Source of the DNA: an uncultured Alphaproteobacteria bacterium
GTDB taxonomy: Bacteria; Pseudomonadota; Alphaproteobacteria; Rhodobacterales; Rhodobacteraceae
Direction: 5' to 3'
NCBI GenBank assembly: GCA_929200295.1
Contig: CAKMZE010000039.1
Span: 5,193 to 21,481 of the forward strand
DNA length: 16,289 nucleotides
The stretch's first letter is position 1, and each line of letters starts with the position of its first letter. Position numbers and translations under genes: made by a program. Below, piece after piece: positions 1 to 6,852 of this stretch. The notes under the pieces were generated by a model, which saw only the letters and a program-made list of their open reading frames with translations, had not been told where the DNA came from and made no database searches.

Positions 1-1776
1 GGTATTCTCATCGGACCTGTCACAGGGCTTGTCGGATCAGAAACACGCGATTTACAGCATTTTGCCGAATTTGGCGTGGTGATGATGCTGTTTCTAATCG
101 GGTTAGAGCTTGCCCCACGGACACTATGGAACATGCGCGATAGGCTCATTGGTTTGGGCGGGTTACAGGTGTCGCTCACAGTGGGGGCTGTGTTTTTGGC
201 GGCACGGTTTATGGGCTATCAAATCCCATCTGCGATCGCGATCGGCATGATCTTTGCGCTCTCGTCGACGGCCATCGTCCTGCAAACGCTGGCTGAAAAG
301 GGGCTCACCCAAACAAACGGCGGGCGGTCTATCTTTTCTGTCCTGTTGATGCAGGATATTGCCGTTATCCCCATGCTCGCCTTTCTGCCCCTTATCGGGG
401 TGAGTGCGGTGATGCAATTGGCCCCCGATGGGTCAATGGAGCGCGTGGTTGACCATGACACCCATAGCACGCTGAACCTGGTGAGCGATCTTCCCGGATG
501 GGGTGTGACGCTTGTCACACTTGGCGCTGTAATTGCCATTGTCCTTGCTGGGGTGTTTTTCACCCGGCCCATTTTCCGCTACATCCACCATGCGAACCTG
601 CGCGAAATGTATACGGCACTGGCGCTATTGATCGTCGTCTCAATTGCGGTGCTTATGAGCATGGTTGGGCTATCACCCGCGCTTGGCTCATTTCTTGCAG
701 GTGTCGTTCTGGCAAACTCAGAATTTCGCCATGAGCTCGAAAGCGACCTTGAGCCATTCAAGGGGCTGCTGCTGGGATTGTTTTTTATTACCGTTGGCGC
801 TGGTATCAATTTTGATCTGTTTTTTGATGCACCCTATCGTCTGATTGCCCTGACGCTCGGGGTAATGGCCATCAAGGGTGTGATCCTGTTTGCCTTGTCC
901 ATTCCATTTGGCATGAAGGGCACGGATCGCTGGCTCTTTACTCTTGGCCTTGCGCAGGCTGGGGAGTTTGGCTTTGTGCTTATCTCATTCTCATTAGCGC
1001 AAAGTGTCATCACACCGGGGCTGGCCAATCAGCTGTTGTTGATTACAGCGCTGTCGATGTTGATCACCCCGTTGTTTTTTATGGTCTACGGTGTTCTGAC
1101 CCGGCGCGCACCTGTGGCCGATGACCAAGACCCTGATGAAATCGATGAACCCGGTACTGTGATCATTGCGGGCATCGGACGGTTTGGGCAGATCGTCAAC
1201 AGGCTCGTGCAATCTGCCGGGTTTTCAACCGTTGTGATCGATGCCGATATCTCTGCCGTTCAAACAATGCGCAAATTTGGCTTTCGCGGGTACTTTGGCG
1301 ACCCGACCCGGCCTGATTTGCTCAAAGCATCCGGCATTGATGATGCCAGCGTTCTGGTCGTTGCGATTGATGACAAAGCCCAAGCGATCAAGCTTGTCCG
1401 CTATGCTCGCAAAATCCGCCCTGATTTGCATATTATCGCCCGCGCCCGTGACCGGGTTCATGTCTATGCACTTTATGCCGCTGGGGCTGATGACATCGTG
1501 CGCGAGCTCTTTGACAGCTCGCTGCGCGCAGGGCGTTATGTGTTAGAAAACCTTGGGCTCACTGAATATGAGGCCCATGAGGTTGAAACCACATTCTACA
1601 CCCATGACCGCACGAGCCTGCGCGAGCTCGCGCAGCTTTGGGACCCTGAGCAAACGCTCACCGATAATGACGCGTATATGACAAAGGCGCGCGCGCTTAA
1701 TAATGAGCTTGAAACAGCGCTCGCGAGCAAGCAACAAGCCAAAGAAGAGAAAGCGCGCGCAAAGGATCGGTCTTAA
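1..1776 (+). CDS. Kef-type monovalent cation:proton antiporter (CPA2) with RCK domain, 5' partial
   Basis: Membrane antiporter of the CPA2 family, expected to exchange K+ or Na+ for H+ across the inner membrane. The reading frame is open from base 1, and its first residues (GILIGP, then a conserved EFGVVMMLFLIGLEL stretch) match the N-terminal region of the family, so the true start lies before the window; the GTG at 76 is internal. 591 residues are visible. About ten hydrophobic segments occupy roughly residues 20-365, with the QD(I/V) motif at about 118-124. A Rossmann-type TrkA-N/RCK domain follows, with GIGRFG at about 391-396, and a charged Lys/Glu/Ala-rich tail ends the protein. KefB and KefC share this layout, but ligand gating by glutathione cannot be judged and no KefF/KefG partner gene is seen. 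A 185-nt gap without an obvious terminator separates it from the transporter genes. Confidence 0.9.
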   Translation, partial: GILIGPVTGLVGSETRDLQHFAEFGVVMMLFLIGLELAPRTLWNMRDRLIGLGGLQVSLTVGAVFLAARFMGYQIPSAIAIGMIFALSSTAIVLQTLAEKGLTQTNGGRSIFSVLLMQDIAVIPMLAFLPLIGVSAVMQLAPDGSMERVVDHDTHSTLNLVSDLPGWGVTLVTLGAVIAIVLAGVFFTRPIFRYIHHANLREMYTALALLIVVSIAVLMSMVGLSPALGSFLAGVVLANSEFRHELESDLEPFKGLLLGLFFITVGAGINFDLFFDAPYRLIALTLGVMAIKGVILFALSIPFGMKGTDRWLFTLGLAQAGEFGFVLISFSLAQSVITPGLANQLLLITALSMLITPLFFMVYGVLTRRAPVADDQDPDEIDEPGTVIIAGIGRFGQIVNRLVQSAGFSTVVIDADISAVQTMRKFGFRGYFGDPTRPDLLKASGIDDASVLVVAIDDKAQAIKLVRYARKIRPDLHIIARARDRVHVYALYAAGADDIVRELFDSSLRAGRYVLENLGLTEYEAHEVETTFYTHDRTSLRELAQLWDPEQTLTDNDAYMTKARALNNELETALASKQQAKEEKARAKDRS

Positions 1777-1961
1777 GGCAGCACTTAAGTGTAGCAAGGC
1801 GCTTTATGGCTATTCATCCCCCAGATTTGCCCATATGAATTTAAAGAACCTAAGATTTTGACCTGGATGAGAATCCCGATGCGCCCTGCGACCCAACGAC
1901 ACTGTACTCAATACCCTGCATCCGTTCATTTCCTCGCCAAGACAAAGGGATGTGGAACACG
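1777..1961. other. Intergenic spacer before transporter genes
   Basis: Contains a perfect 10-bp palindrome CACTTAAGTG at 1782-1791, six bases after the antiporter stop, with no loop and no T-tract, so it is not a credible terminator. A TTGACC at 1858-1863 resembles a -35 box, but no good -10 box lies 16-18 bases downstream. No reading frame here resembles an ABC ATPase or a remnant of one. Confidence 0.5.
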
Positions 1962-3044
1962 ATGATCACCTTAGAAAAACGCACCCAAGCGTCACGCGTC
2001 TGGATCTATGCAACACCTGTGCTTGCCGTTGCTTTGACCATGCTTGTTGGGGGGGTCCTTTTCTACTCTATTGGCAAAGACCCGGTGGCCACAATCAGAG
2101 CGATCTTTTTTGATCCGCTCTTTTCTGAATTTGCGTGGTATTACAGACCGCAGTTGCTGGTCAAAGGCGCGCCATTGGTTCTCATCGCCATTGGGTTGTC
2201 ATTTGGCTTTCGTGCGGGCGTGTGGAACATCGGCGCTGAGGGTCAATATATCATCGGCGCGATCTGCGGTGCGGGTGTGGCGCTCGCGCTTTATCCGCTT
2301 GAGACCCGCTGGATTTTCCCGCTGATGGTGCTTGCGGGCGCGCTTGGCGGGTGGGCCTGGGCGATGATCCCGGGGGTGTTACGGGTGCGCTTTGGCACGA
2401 ATGAGATTTTGGTCTCACTGATGCTGGTCTATGTGGCCGAACAGCTTTTGGCGTCGATGGCGCTTGGCCTGATGCGCAACCCCGAAGGCATGGGCTTTCC
2501 CGGGTCACGCAATCTGTCGCAATACCCATCCGCTGCAAACCTCGAAATCTGGAGCGGATCCGGCGTGCATTGGGGGGTGATCGCAGCCCTTATCGCTGTT
2601 ATTTTCGCCTATATCACATTGACCCGCCATTTGTTTGGCTTTCAGGTCAAGCTCGCGGGGCAAAGCCCGCGCGCGGCAGCGTTTTCGGGTGTGAACCCAA
2701 ACCGGCTGATCCTGATCTGTATGGGCATTGCGGGCGCGCTCGCTGGGCTTGCAGGCCTGTTTGAGGTCGCAGGCCCCGCAGGGCAAGTGAGCATTGATTT
2801 CAACGTGGGCTACGGGTTTACCGCCATTATCGTCGCCTTCCTTGGTCGGCTGCACCCGATTGGCATCTTGCTTGCGGGTGGCGTTATGGCGCTGACTTAT
2901 ATCGGTGGTGAGATCGCCCAAAGCCAGCTTGGCCTGCCCGGCGCTGCAATCCAGCTGCTGCAAGGGATGCTCCTCTTCTTTTTGCTGGCTGTTGATGTGC
3001 TCACACATTACCGCGTCCGGTTCGCACGCAAAGGCATTGTCTGA
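1962..3044 (+). CDS. ABC transporter permease, BMP/nucleoside (YufP/NupP-like) type
   Basis: Inner-membrane permease of the branched-chain/monosaccharide type (BPD_transp_2) that pairs with BMP-family binding proteins for nucleosides or purines. It is strongly hydrophobic with about eight to ten membrane segments, and carries the signature VWNIGAEGQ at residues 87-95, the cytoplasmic-loop motif expected to contact the ATPase. I chose ATG 1962 because an AAGGG stretch at 1945-1949 can serve it as ribosome binding site; the in-frame ATG at 1950 abuts that stretch with no spacing and would add four residues. At 360 residues it is a normal length. Its stop overlaps the next start as TGATG, implying translational coupling. 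The substrate is inferred from family membership only. No ATPase gene is adjacent. Confidence 0.9.
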   Translation: MITLEKRTQASRVWIYATPVLAVALTMLVGGVLFYSIGKDPVATIRAIFFDPLFSEFAWYYRPQLLVKGAPLVLIAIGLSFGFRAGVWNIGAEGQYIIGAICGAGVALALYPLETRWIFPLMVLAGALGGWAWAMIPGVLRVRFGTNEILVSLMLVYVAEQLLASMALGLMRNPEGMGFPGSRNLSQYPSAANLEIWSGSGVHWGVIAALIAVIFAYITLTRHLFGFQVKLAGQSPRAAAFSGVNPNRLILICMGIAGALAGLAGLFEVAGPAGQVSIDFNVGYGFTAIIVAFLGRLHPIGILLAGGVMALTYIGGEIAQSQLGLPGAAIQLLQGMLLFFLLAVDVLTHYRVRFARKGIV

Positions 3045-3958
3045 TGGATTTATCTGCGATTAACCCGATTTTATTGCTGGCCTCTTTGATGGTTGCGGCC
3101 ACGCCTATTATGCTCGCCGCTATTGGTGAGCTTGTTGTTGAGCGCGCGGGTGTTCTCAACCTCGGGGTTGAGGGGATGATGATCACGGGCGCTGTCTGTG
3201 GGTTTGTGATGGCGGTGAATACCGGCAGCCCATGGCTGGGCTTCTTAGGTGCGGCTGTTGGCGGGGCCTTTCTGGCGCTGCTTTTTGGTATCCTCACGCA
3301 GTATCTTTTATCAAACCAAGTGGCGACGGGGCTTGCGCTTACGCTCTTTGGCTTGGGTCTGTCAGCATTGATCGGCCAAGGCTACATCGGGATCAAGGCG
3401 CCTGCCTTTCCAGATTGGCATATCCCGCTTCTGGGGGACATTCCCATCATTGGGCCGATCATTTTCCAACATGACCCGATGGTATATGTGGGGCTTTTCC
3501 TGATCATCGCGGTTTGGGCGTTCTTAAAATTCACCCGCGCCGGATTGATCTTGCGCGCGGTGGGCGAAAACCATGATGCGGCGCATGCATTGGGCTATAA
3601 CGTCATCCGTGTCCGCTTGCTGGCGATTATGTTTGGTGGCGCCTGTGCGGGACTTGGTGGCGCATACTTGTCGCTTGTGCGTGTGCCGCAATGGACCGAA
3701 GGAATGACCGCAGGTGCGGGCTGGATCGCGCTGGCCATCGTGGTCTTTGCCAGCTGGAAACCGGGGCGGCTTTTGCTTGGAGCCTATTTATTTGGCGGCG
3801 TAACTGTCTTGCAGCTGAATTTGCAAGCAGCCGGGCTTGCGATCCCTGTCGAGTATCTTTCGATGTCGCCCTATCTAGCCACCATCGTCGTTCTGGTTAT
3901 TATGTCGTCGGGACGTGCCCCAGGTTCACTGGGGCGAATCTTTCACGCCTCACACTAG
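3044..3958 (+). CDS. ABC transporter permease, second subunit (YufQ/NupQ-like)
   Basis: Second integral-membrane subunit of the same importer, 304 residues, hydrophobic throughout. The family signature appears as VLNLGVEGM at residues 37-45, parallel to VWNIGAEGQ in the partner permease, so the two probably form the heterodimeric channel. The ATG shares its A with the TGA stop of the upstream permease, a typical arrangement for coupled subunits made in equal amounts. A GC-rich hairpin and then the binding-protein gene follow. The substrate is probably a nucleoside or purine, inferred from the BMP partner. Confidence 0.9.
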   Translation: MDLSAINPILLLASLMVAATPIMLAAIGELVVERAGVLNLGVEGMMITGAVCGFVMAVNTGSPWLGFLGAAVGGAFLALLFGILTQYLLSNQVATGLALTLFGLGLSALIGQGYIGIKAPAFPDWHIPLLGDIPIIGPIIFQHDPMVYVGLFLIIAVWAFLKFTRAGLILRAVGENHDAAHALGYNVIRVRLLAIMFGGACAGLGGAYLSLVRVPQWTEGMTAGAGWIALAIVVFASWKPGRLLLGAYLFGGVTVLQLNLQAAGLAIPVEYLSMSPYLATIVVLVIMSSGRAPGSLGRIFHASH

Positions 3959-3970
3959 AGGTGCAACACA

Positions 3971-3988
3971 CCCGGGTCACAGACCCGG
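3971..3988 (+). promoter_or_regulatory. Intergenic stem-loop ahead of the binding-protein gene
   Basis: CCGGGT (3972-3977) and ACCCGG (3983-3988) form a 6-bp GC-rich stem with loop CACAG. It lies 12 bases after the permease stop and just before the ribosome binding site of the binding-protein gene, and no T-tract follows. Position suggests an mRNA processing or stabilising hairpin that helps the binding protein outnumber the permeases; that role is inferred. Confidence 0.5.
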
Positions 3989-3995
3989 AACTATC

Positions 3996-4000
3996 GGGAG
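3996..4000 (+). promoter_or_regulatory. Ribosome binding site that fixes a TTG start
   Basis: GGGAG lies seven bases before the TTG at 4008. It is the only good Shine-Dalgarno match near the N-terminus. An in-frame GTG further upstream (3915) would run through the end of the permease gene and the hairpin and would add 31 residues ahead of the signal peptide, so it is not the start. Confidence 0.65.
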
Positions 4001-4007
4001 AAAAACC

Positions 4008-5093
4008 TTGGAAAGAAGAACTCTGCTCGCTTCAGGAGCCGCCGCTGCCACGGCAGCAATGATGGGCACGCCTGTGCGTGCTCAAGATGTCACAAAAGTT
4101 GGCTTTGTCTACGTCGGCCCTGTGGGCGATGGCGGCTGGACATATGAGCATGACATAGGGCGTCTCGCTGTTGAAGCCGCCTTTGGTGATGCGGTCGAAA
4201 CCGTATATGTAGAAAGCGTCCCAGAGGGACCAGATTCAGAGCGTGTCATGACACAAATGGCGCTCGACGGTGCTGACCTGATCTTTACCACATCCTTTGG
4301 CTACATGGACCCAACCAACAATGTTGCTGCTAAGTTCCCAAATGTGAAGTTTGAGCATGCAACAGGCTACAAGCGTTTACATCCAAATGTCTCAACCTAT
4401 TCTGCGCGCTTCTACGAAGGCCGTGCCGTTCAGGGCCACATCGCTGGTTCAATGACGAAATCAAACATTATCGGCTATATCGCTTCATTCCCAATTCCAG
4501 AGGTGATCCGTGGCATCAACTCAGCCTATATCCACGCCAAAAAGGTGAACCCTGACGTTGAGTTCAAAATCGTCTGGGCCTTCACATGGTTTGACCCAGC
4601 CAAAGAGGCCGAGGCCGCAACCGTGCTGATCGACCAAGGTGCTGATGTGATCTTGCAGCACACAGACTCAACCGCGCCACAAGCCGCAGCGCAAGCCGCA
4701 GGCGATGTCATCACCTTTGGCCAAGCCTCTGACATGGCAGAGTTCGGACCACACCCACGCGTGTCATCAATCATCGATGACTGGGCCCCATACTACATAG
4801 CCCGCACACAGGCCGTGATGGATGGCACATGGGAGAGCATGGACACATGGGATGGCATCGGGCCTGGCATGGTCAAAATCGGTGATATTTCCGACGCAGT
4901 CCCTGCAAACGTCAAAGCCGAAGCCGAGGCCCTGCGCGATGCATTAGCTGACGGATCTTACCATGCCTTCACAGGTCCGGTGAACAAACAAGACGGCTCT
5001 GCTTGGCTTGCTGACGGCGAAACAGCCGATGATGGCACATTGGCTGGCATGAGCTTCTATGTCGAAGGCTTGGATGGCGATATCCCATCCTAA
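4008..5093 (+). CDS. BMP-family ABC transporter substrate-binding protein
   Basis: Periplasmic binding protein of the basic membrane protein (BMP/PnrA-like) family, which captures nucleosides or related purines for the two permeases upstream. 361 residues from the TTG start. The N-terminus has twin arginines (ERRTLLASG), a hydrophobic Ala-rich core and a likely cleavage after VRA (about residue 25), so export may be by Tat, or by Sec since the Tat consensus is imperfect. The mature part opens with VGFVYVGPVGDGGWTYEHD, typical of the family, and later has DWAPYY and GMVKIGDIS. Proline codons are mostly CCA (13 of 19 by my count), against 3 of 16 in the first permease, which suggests selection for high expression or a separate history. 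A strong terminator follows the stop. Confidence 0.9.
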   Translation: MERRTLLASGAAAATAAMMGTPVRAQDVTKVGFVYVGPVGDGGWTYEHDIGRLAVEAAFGDAVETVYVESVPEGPDSERVMTQMALDGADLIFTTSFGYMDPTNNVAAKFPNVKFEHATGYKRLHPNVSTYSARFYEGRAVQGHIAGSMTKSNIIGYIASFPIPEVIRGINSAYIHAKKVNPDVEFKIVWAFTWFDPAKEAEAATVLIDQGADVILQHTDSTAPQAAAQAAGDVITFGQASDMAEFGPHPRVSSIIDDWAPYYIARTQAVMDGTWESMDTWDGIGPGMVKIGDISDAVPANVKAEAEALRDALADGSYHAFTGPVNKQDGSAWLADGETADDGTLAGMSFYVEGLDGDIPS

Positions 5094-5115
5094 GTACGCC
5101 ACATGATTTTAAGAG

Positions 5116-5143
5116 AGGCCCGCATAACCTGCGGGCCTTTTTT
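5116..5143 (+). terminator. Rho-independent terminator of the transporter genes
   Basis: Perfect 9-bp stem AGGCCCGCA (5116-5124) and TGCGGGCCT (5130-5138) with loop TAACC, followed at once by a run of six T ending at 5143. It lies 22 bases after the binding-protein stop and 35 bases before the next gene. Confidence 0.93.
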
Positions 5144-5178
5144 ATTGCCGTATGTAAAAGATCTGGCATGATCCGGTT

Positions 5179-6252
5179 ATGATCGATTTTTGCATCATTG
5201 GTGGCGGTATCGCCGGGGTCTCGGCTGCGTTTCGCCTCAGTCAGCTTGGCAGCACGCATCTGATTGAGAAAGAAGAGGCACTGGCCACCCATGCCTCGGG
5301 CCGGTCTGCCGCTTTGAGCGAGCGGCATTATGGAAACCCTGCGGTCTTATCCCTGAACCGCGCCAGCTTTGCCTATCTCAAACACGAAGATGGCGGTGTC
5401 TTAAGCCCACGAGGGCTGATGATATTGGGCAAAGCAGGTAATGAATCTGCATTTACCGAAGATGCACGGGCCATGCAAATGGAACCTGTGTCCGTAGCAG
5501 ACGCCTGTGCAAGAATACCCATCTTAGACCCCAAGGTCATCACCCAAGCCGCGATTGACCCCGAGGCTTATGACATCGATACAGATCTTTTGATCCAGAA
5601 CTTTGTGCGCAAAGCGCGTGATGCTGGCGCTCAGTTTCACACGCGCAGCCAAGCCACGCAGATCACGCGCACGCAATGTGGCTGGCGTATTCAGACGGGT
5701 GAGGCCGCGTATGAGGCCCGCTATATTGTCAACGCCGCTGGCGCTTGGGCCGATCATATCGCCGCGCTTGCTGGGATTGCCCCGATTGGCATCACCCCAC
5801 ACCGCCGATCAATGGCCCGTATCGCAGCACCGCAAGGACACGACCCCAAAAACTGGCCCATGTTATTTGGACCGGGCGAGACATGGTATGCCAAACCTGA
5901 TGCAGGCGCGCTCATCGTCTCACCCGCCGATGAAACGCCTGTGCATGCCCATGATGCCTATGCCGAAGATTTGACCATCGCAGAAGGGTTAGACCGCTAT
6001 GCACAGCATGTCACCGCACCCATCACACGGCCGATTAGCACATGGGCCGGGCTGCGTAGCTTTGCACCAGACCGACAACTCGTGATCGGACCATCCCGAC
6101 AAGATCACACATTTTTATGGTGCGCAGGGCAAGGTGGCTATGGGTTTCAAACCGCACCTGCGGCCAGTCAGTTACTAGCAGATATGGTCAGTGAACACAT
6201 GCCAGATGGGTGCGATAAAGACATGTTCGAAAACAGCGCCATGCGGTTTTAA
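5179..6252 (+). CDS. FAD-dependent oxidoreductase, DAO (D-amino acid oxidase/DadA-like) family
   Basis: Soluble flavoenzyme expected to oxidise an amine or amino acid substrate. The N-terminal dinucleotide-binding fold has GGGIAG at residues 8-13 with the acidic residue ending the second strand at Glu30, followed by the family's second FAD contact around SGRSAAL (40-46). The C-terminus has WAGLRSFAPDRQLVIG and WCAGQGGYGFQTAP, the usual second half of the FAD site. At 357 residues it has only the catalytic DAO domain, with no GcvT fusion. The ATG at 5179 gives a clean start directly before the first beta strand, though no good ribosome binding site precedes it. The gene lies just after the transporter terminator, so it probably has its own promoter. 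Substrate is unknown; glycine, sarcosine or D-amino acids are possible. Confidence 0.88.
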   Translation: MIDFCIIGGGIAGVSAAFRLSQLGSTHLIEKEEALATHASGRSAALSERHYGNPAVLSLNRASFAYLKHEDGGVLSPRGLMILGKAGNESAFTEDARAMQMEPVSVADACARIPILDPKVITQAAIDPEAYDIDTDLLIQNFVRKARDAGAQFHTRSQATQITRTQCGWRIQTGEAAYEARYIVNAAGAWADHIAALAGIAPIGITPHRRSMARIAAPQGHDPKNWPMLFGPGETWYAKPDAGALIVSPADETPVHAHDAYAEDLTIAEGLDRYAQHVTAPITRPISTWAGLRSFAPDRQLVIGPSRQDHTFLWCAGQGGYGFQTAPAASQLLADMVSEHMPDGCDKDMFENSAMRF

Positions 6253-6356
6253 CCTGCCATGACATACGCGGGATTTTGCGGATGCCCTCAATTGCGTCAT
6301 TGCACCACGCAAAGAGCAATGAAATACTATGCCGTAGATAGATAATGGATAGTCAC

Positions 6357-6818
6357 ATGCGCCTTTCTCTTTACGGTCTTATATTCTGCTTACTGCCAAG
6401 CTTTGCCCTTGCCCAATCAAACATTGATCGGCTGCAAGCCGCGTCAGAGCAGCTAATGGAAAATACGCTCGACTTCTACGAATCGCGTGTGCCAAGCCTC
6501 GCATCAGTACGGCCCAATACGGCATGGGATGCGCAGATACGCGAGGCATGGCAATGCATGTTGGACGGCATGCAAGCCGCCAAGGGCGATGCAGGTGTTG
6601 CAACGTATCTCGCCGAGCTTGAGGCCTATGCCGCCATGCCAATTACCAACATCCGCACGATGTCAGAAACGATCCCGCCCAGCATGCAAGACGCGCAAGT
6701 CGTGCAAATCTCGCAAACCTGTGGCACTGACAAAGCAAGCCTTGCCCAGATGCAAGCAAGCGGGCTCATCGCGCAGCTGGCAAACCCTGTTGTGATGGCG
6801 GCCATTATGGCCGAATGA
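6357..6818 (+). CDS. Small exported protein of unknown function
   Basis: I do not recognise the family. From the ATG at 6357 it has 153 residues with a clear signal peptide (MRLSLYGLIFCLLPSFALA, cut after Ala19). An in-frame ATG at 6345 would add four residues in front; the later start gives a standard signal peptide and has a weak GGA at 6347-6349 as ribosome binding site. The mature part is rich in Ala, Gln and Met, predicted mainly helical, with two cysteines (67 and 122) that could form a disulfide in the periplasm. It has no membrane segment after the signal. A 104-nt gap separates it from the oxidoreductase, with no convincing promoter. It ends at a hairpin shared with the convergent flavoprotein gene. 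Confidence 0.75.
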   Translation: MRLSLYGLIFCLLPSFALAQSNIDRLQAASEQLMENTLDFYESRVPSLASVRPNTAWDAQIREAWQCMLDGMQAAKGDAGVATYLAELEAYAAMPITNIRTMSETIPPSMQDAQVVQISQTCGTDKASLAQMQASGLIAQLANPVVMAAIMAE

Positions 6819-6824
6819 TAGATC

Positions 6825-6847
6825 AAGGCAGGGGCTAACCCGCCTTT
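6825..6847. terminator. Shared hairpin terminator between convergent genes
   Basis: AAGGC-A-GGG (6825-6833) pairs with CCC-GCCTT (6839-6846) around loop GCTAA, giving eight base pairs with one bulged A at 6830. It is flanked by TTTAT on the plus side and by a short T stretch on the minus side. It fills the 34-nt gap between two converging stop codons, so it likely serves both; the T-tracts are weak. Confidence 0.6.
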
Positions 6848-6852
6848 ATCTG

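Noticed and set aside
1782..1791. CACTTAAGTG palindrome after the antiporter gene as a terminator
   Set aside because: It has no loop and no T-tract. It may be chance or a small protein-binding site, with no further support.
2505..3008. A 167-residue open frame on the minus strand inside the first permease gene
   Set aside because: The permease frame has clear family motifs, and the antisense frame has no recognisable domain or start signal.
6300..6330. A promoter for the small secreted protein, TTGCAC followed by TACTAT
   Set aside because: The spacing is 19 bases for the better -10 match and the alternative with 17 bases is a poor match, so it was left out of the feature list.
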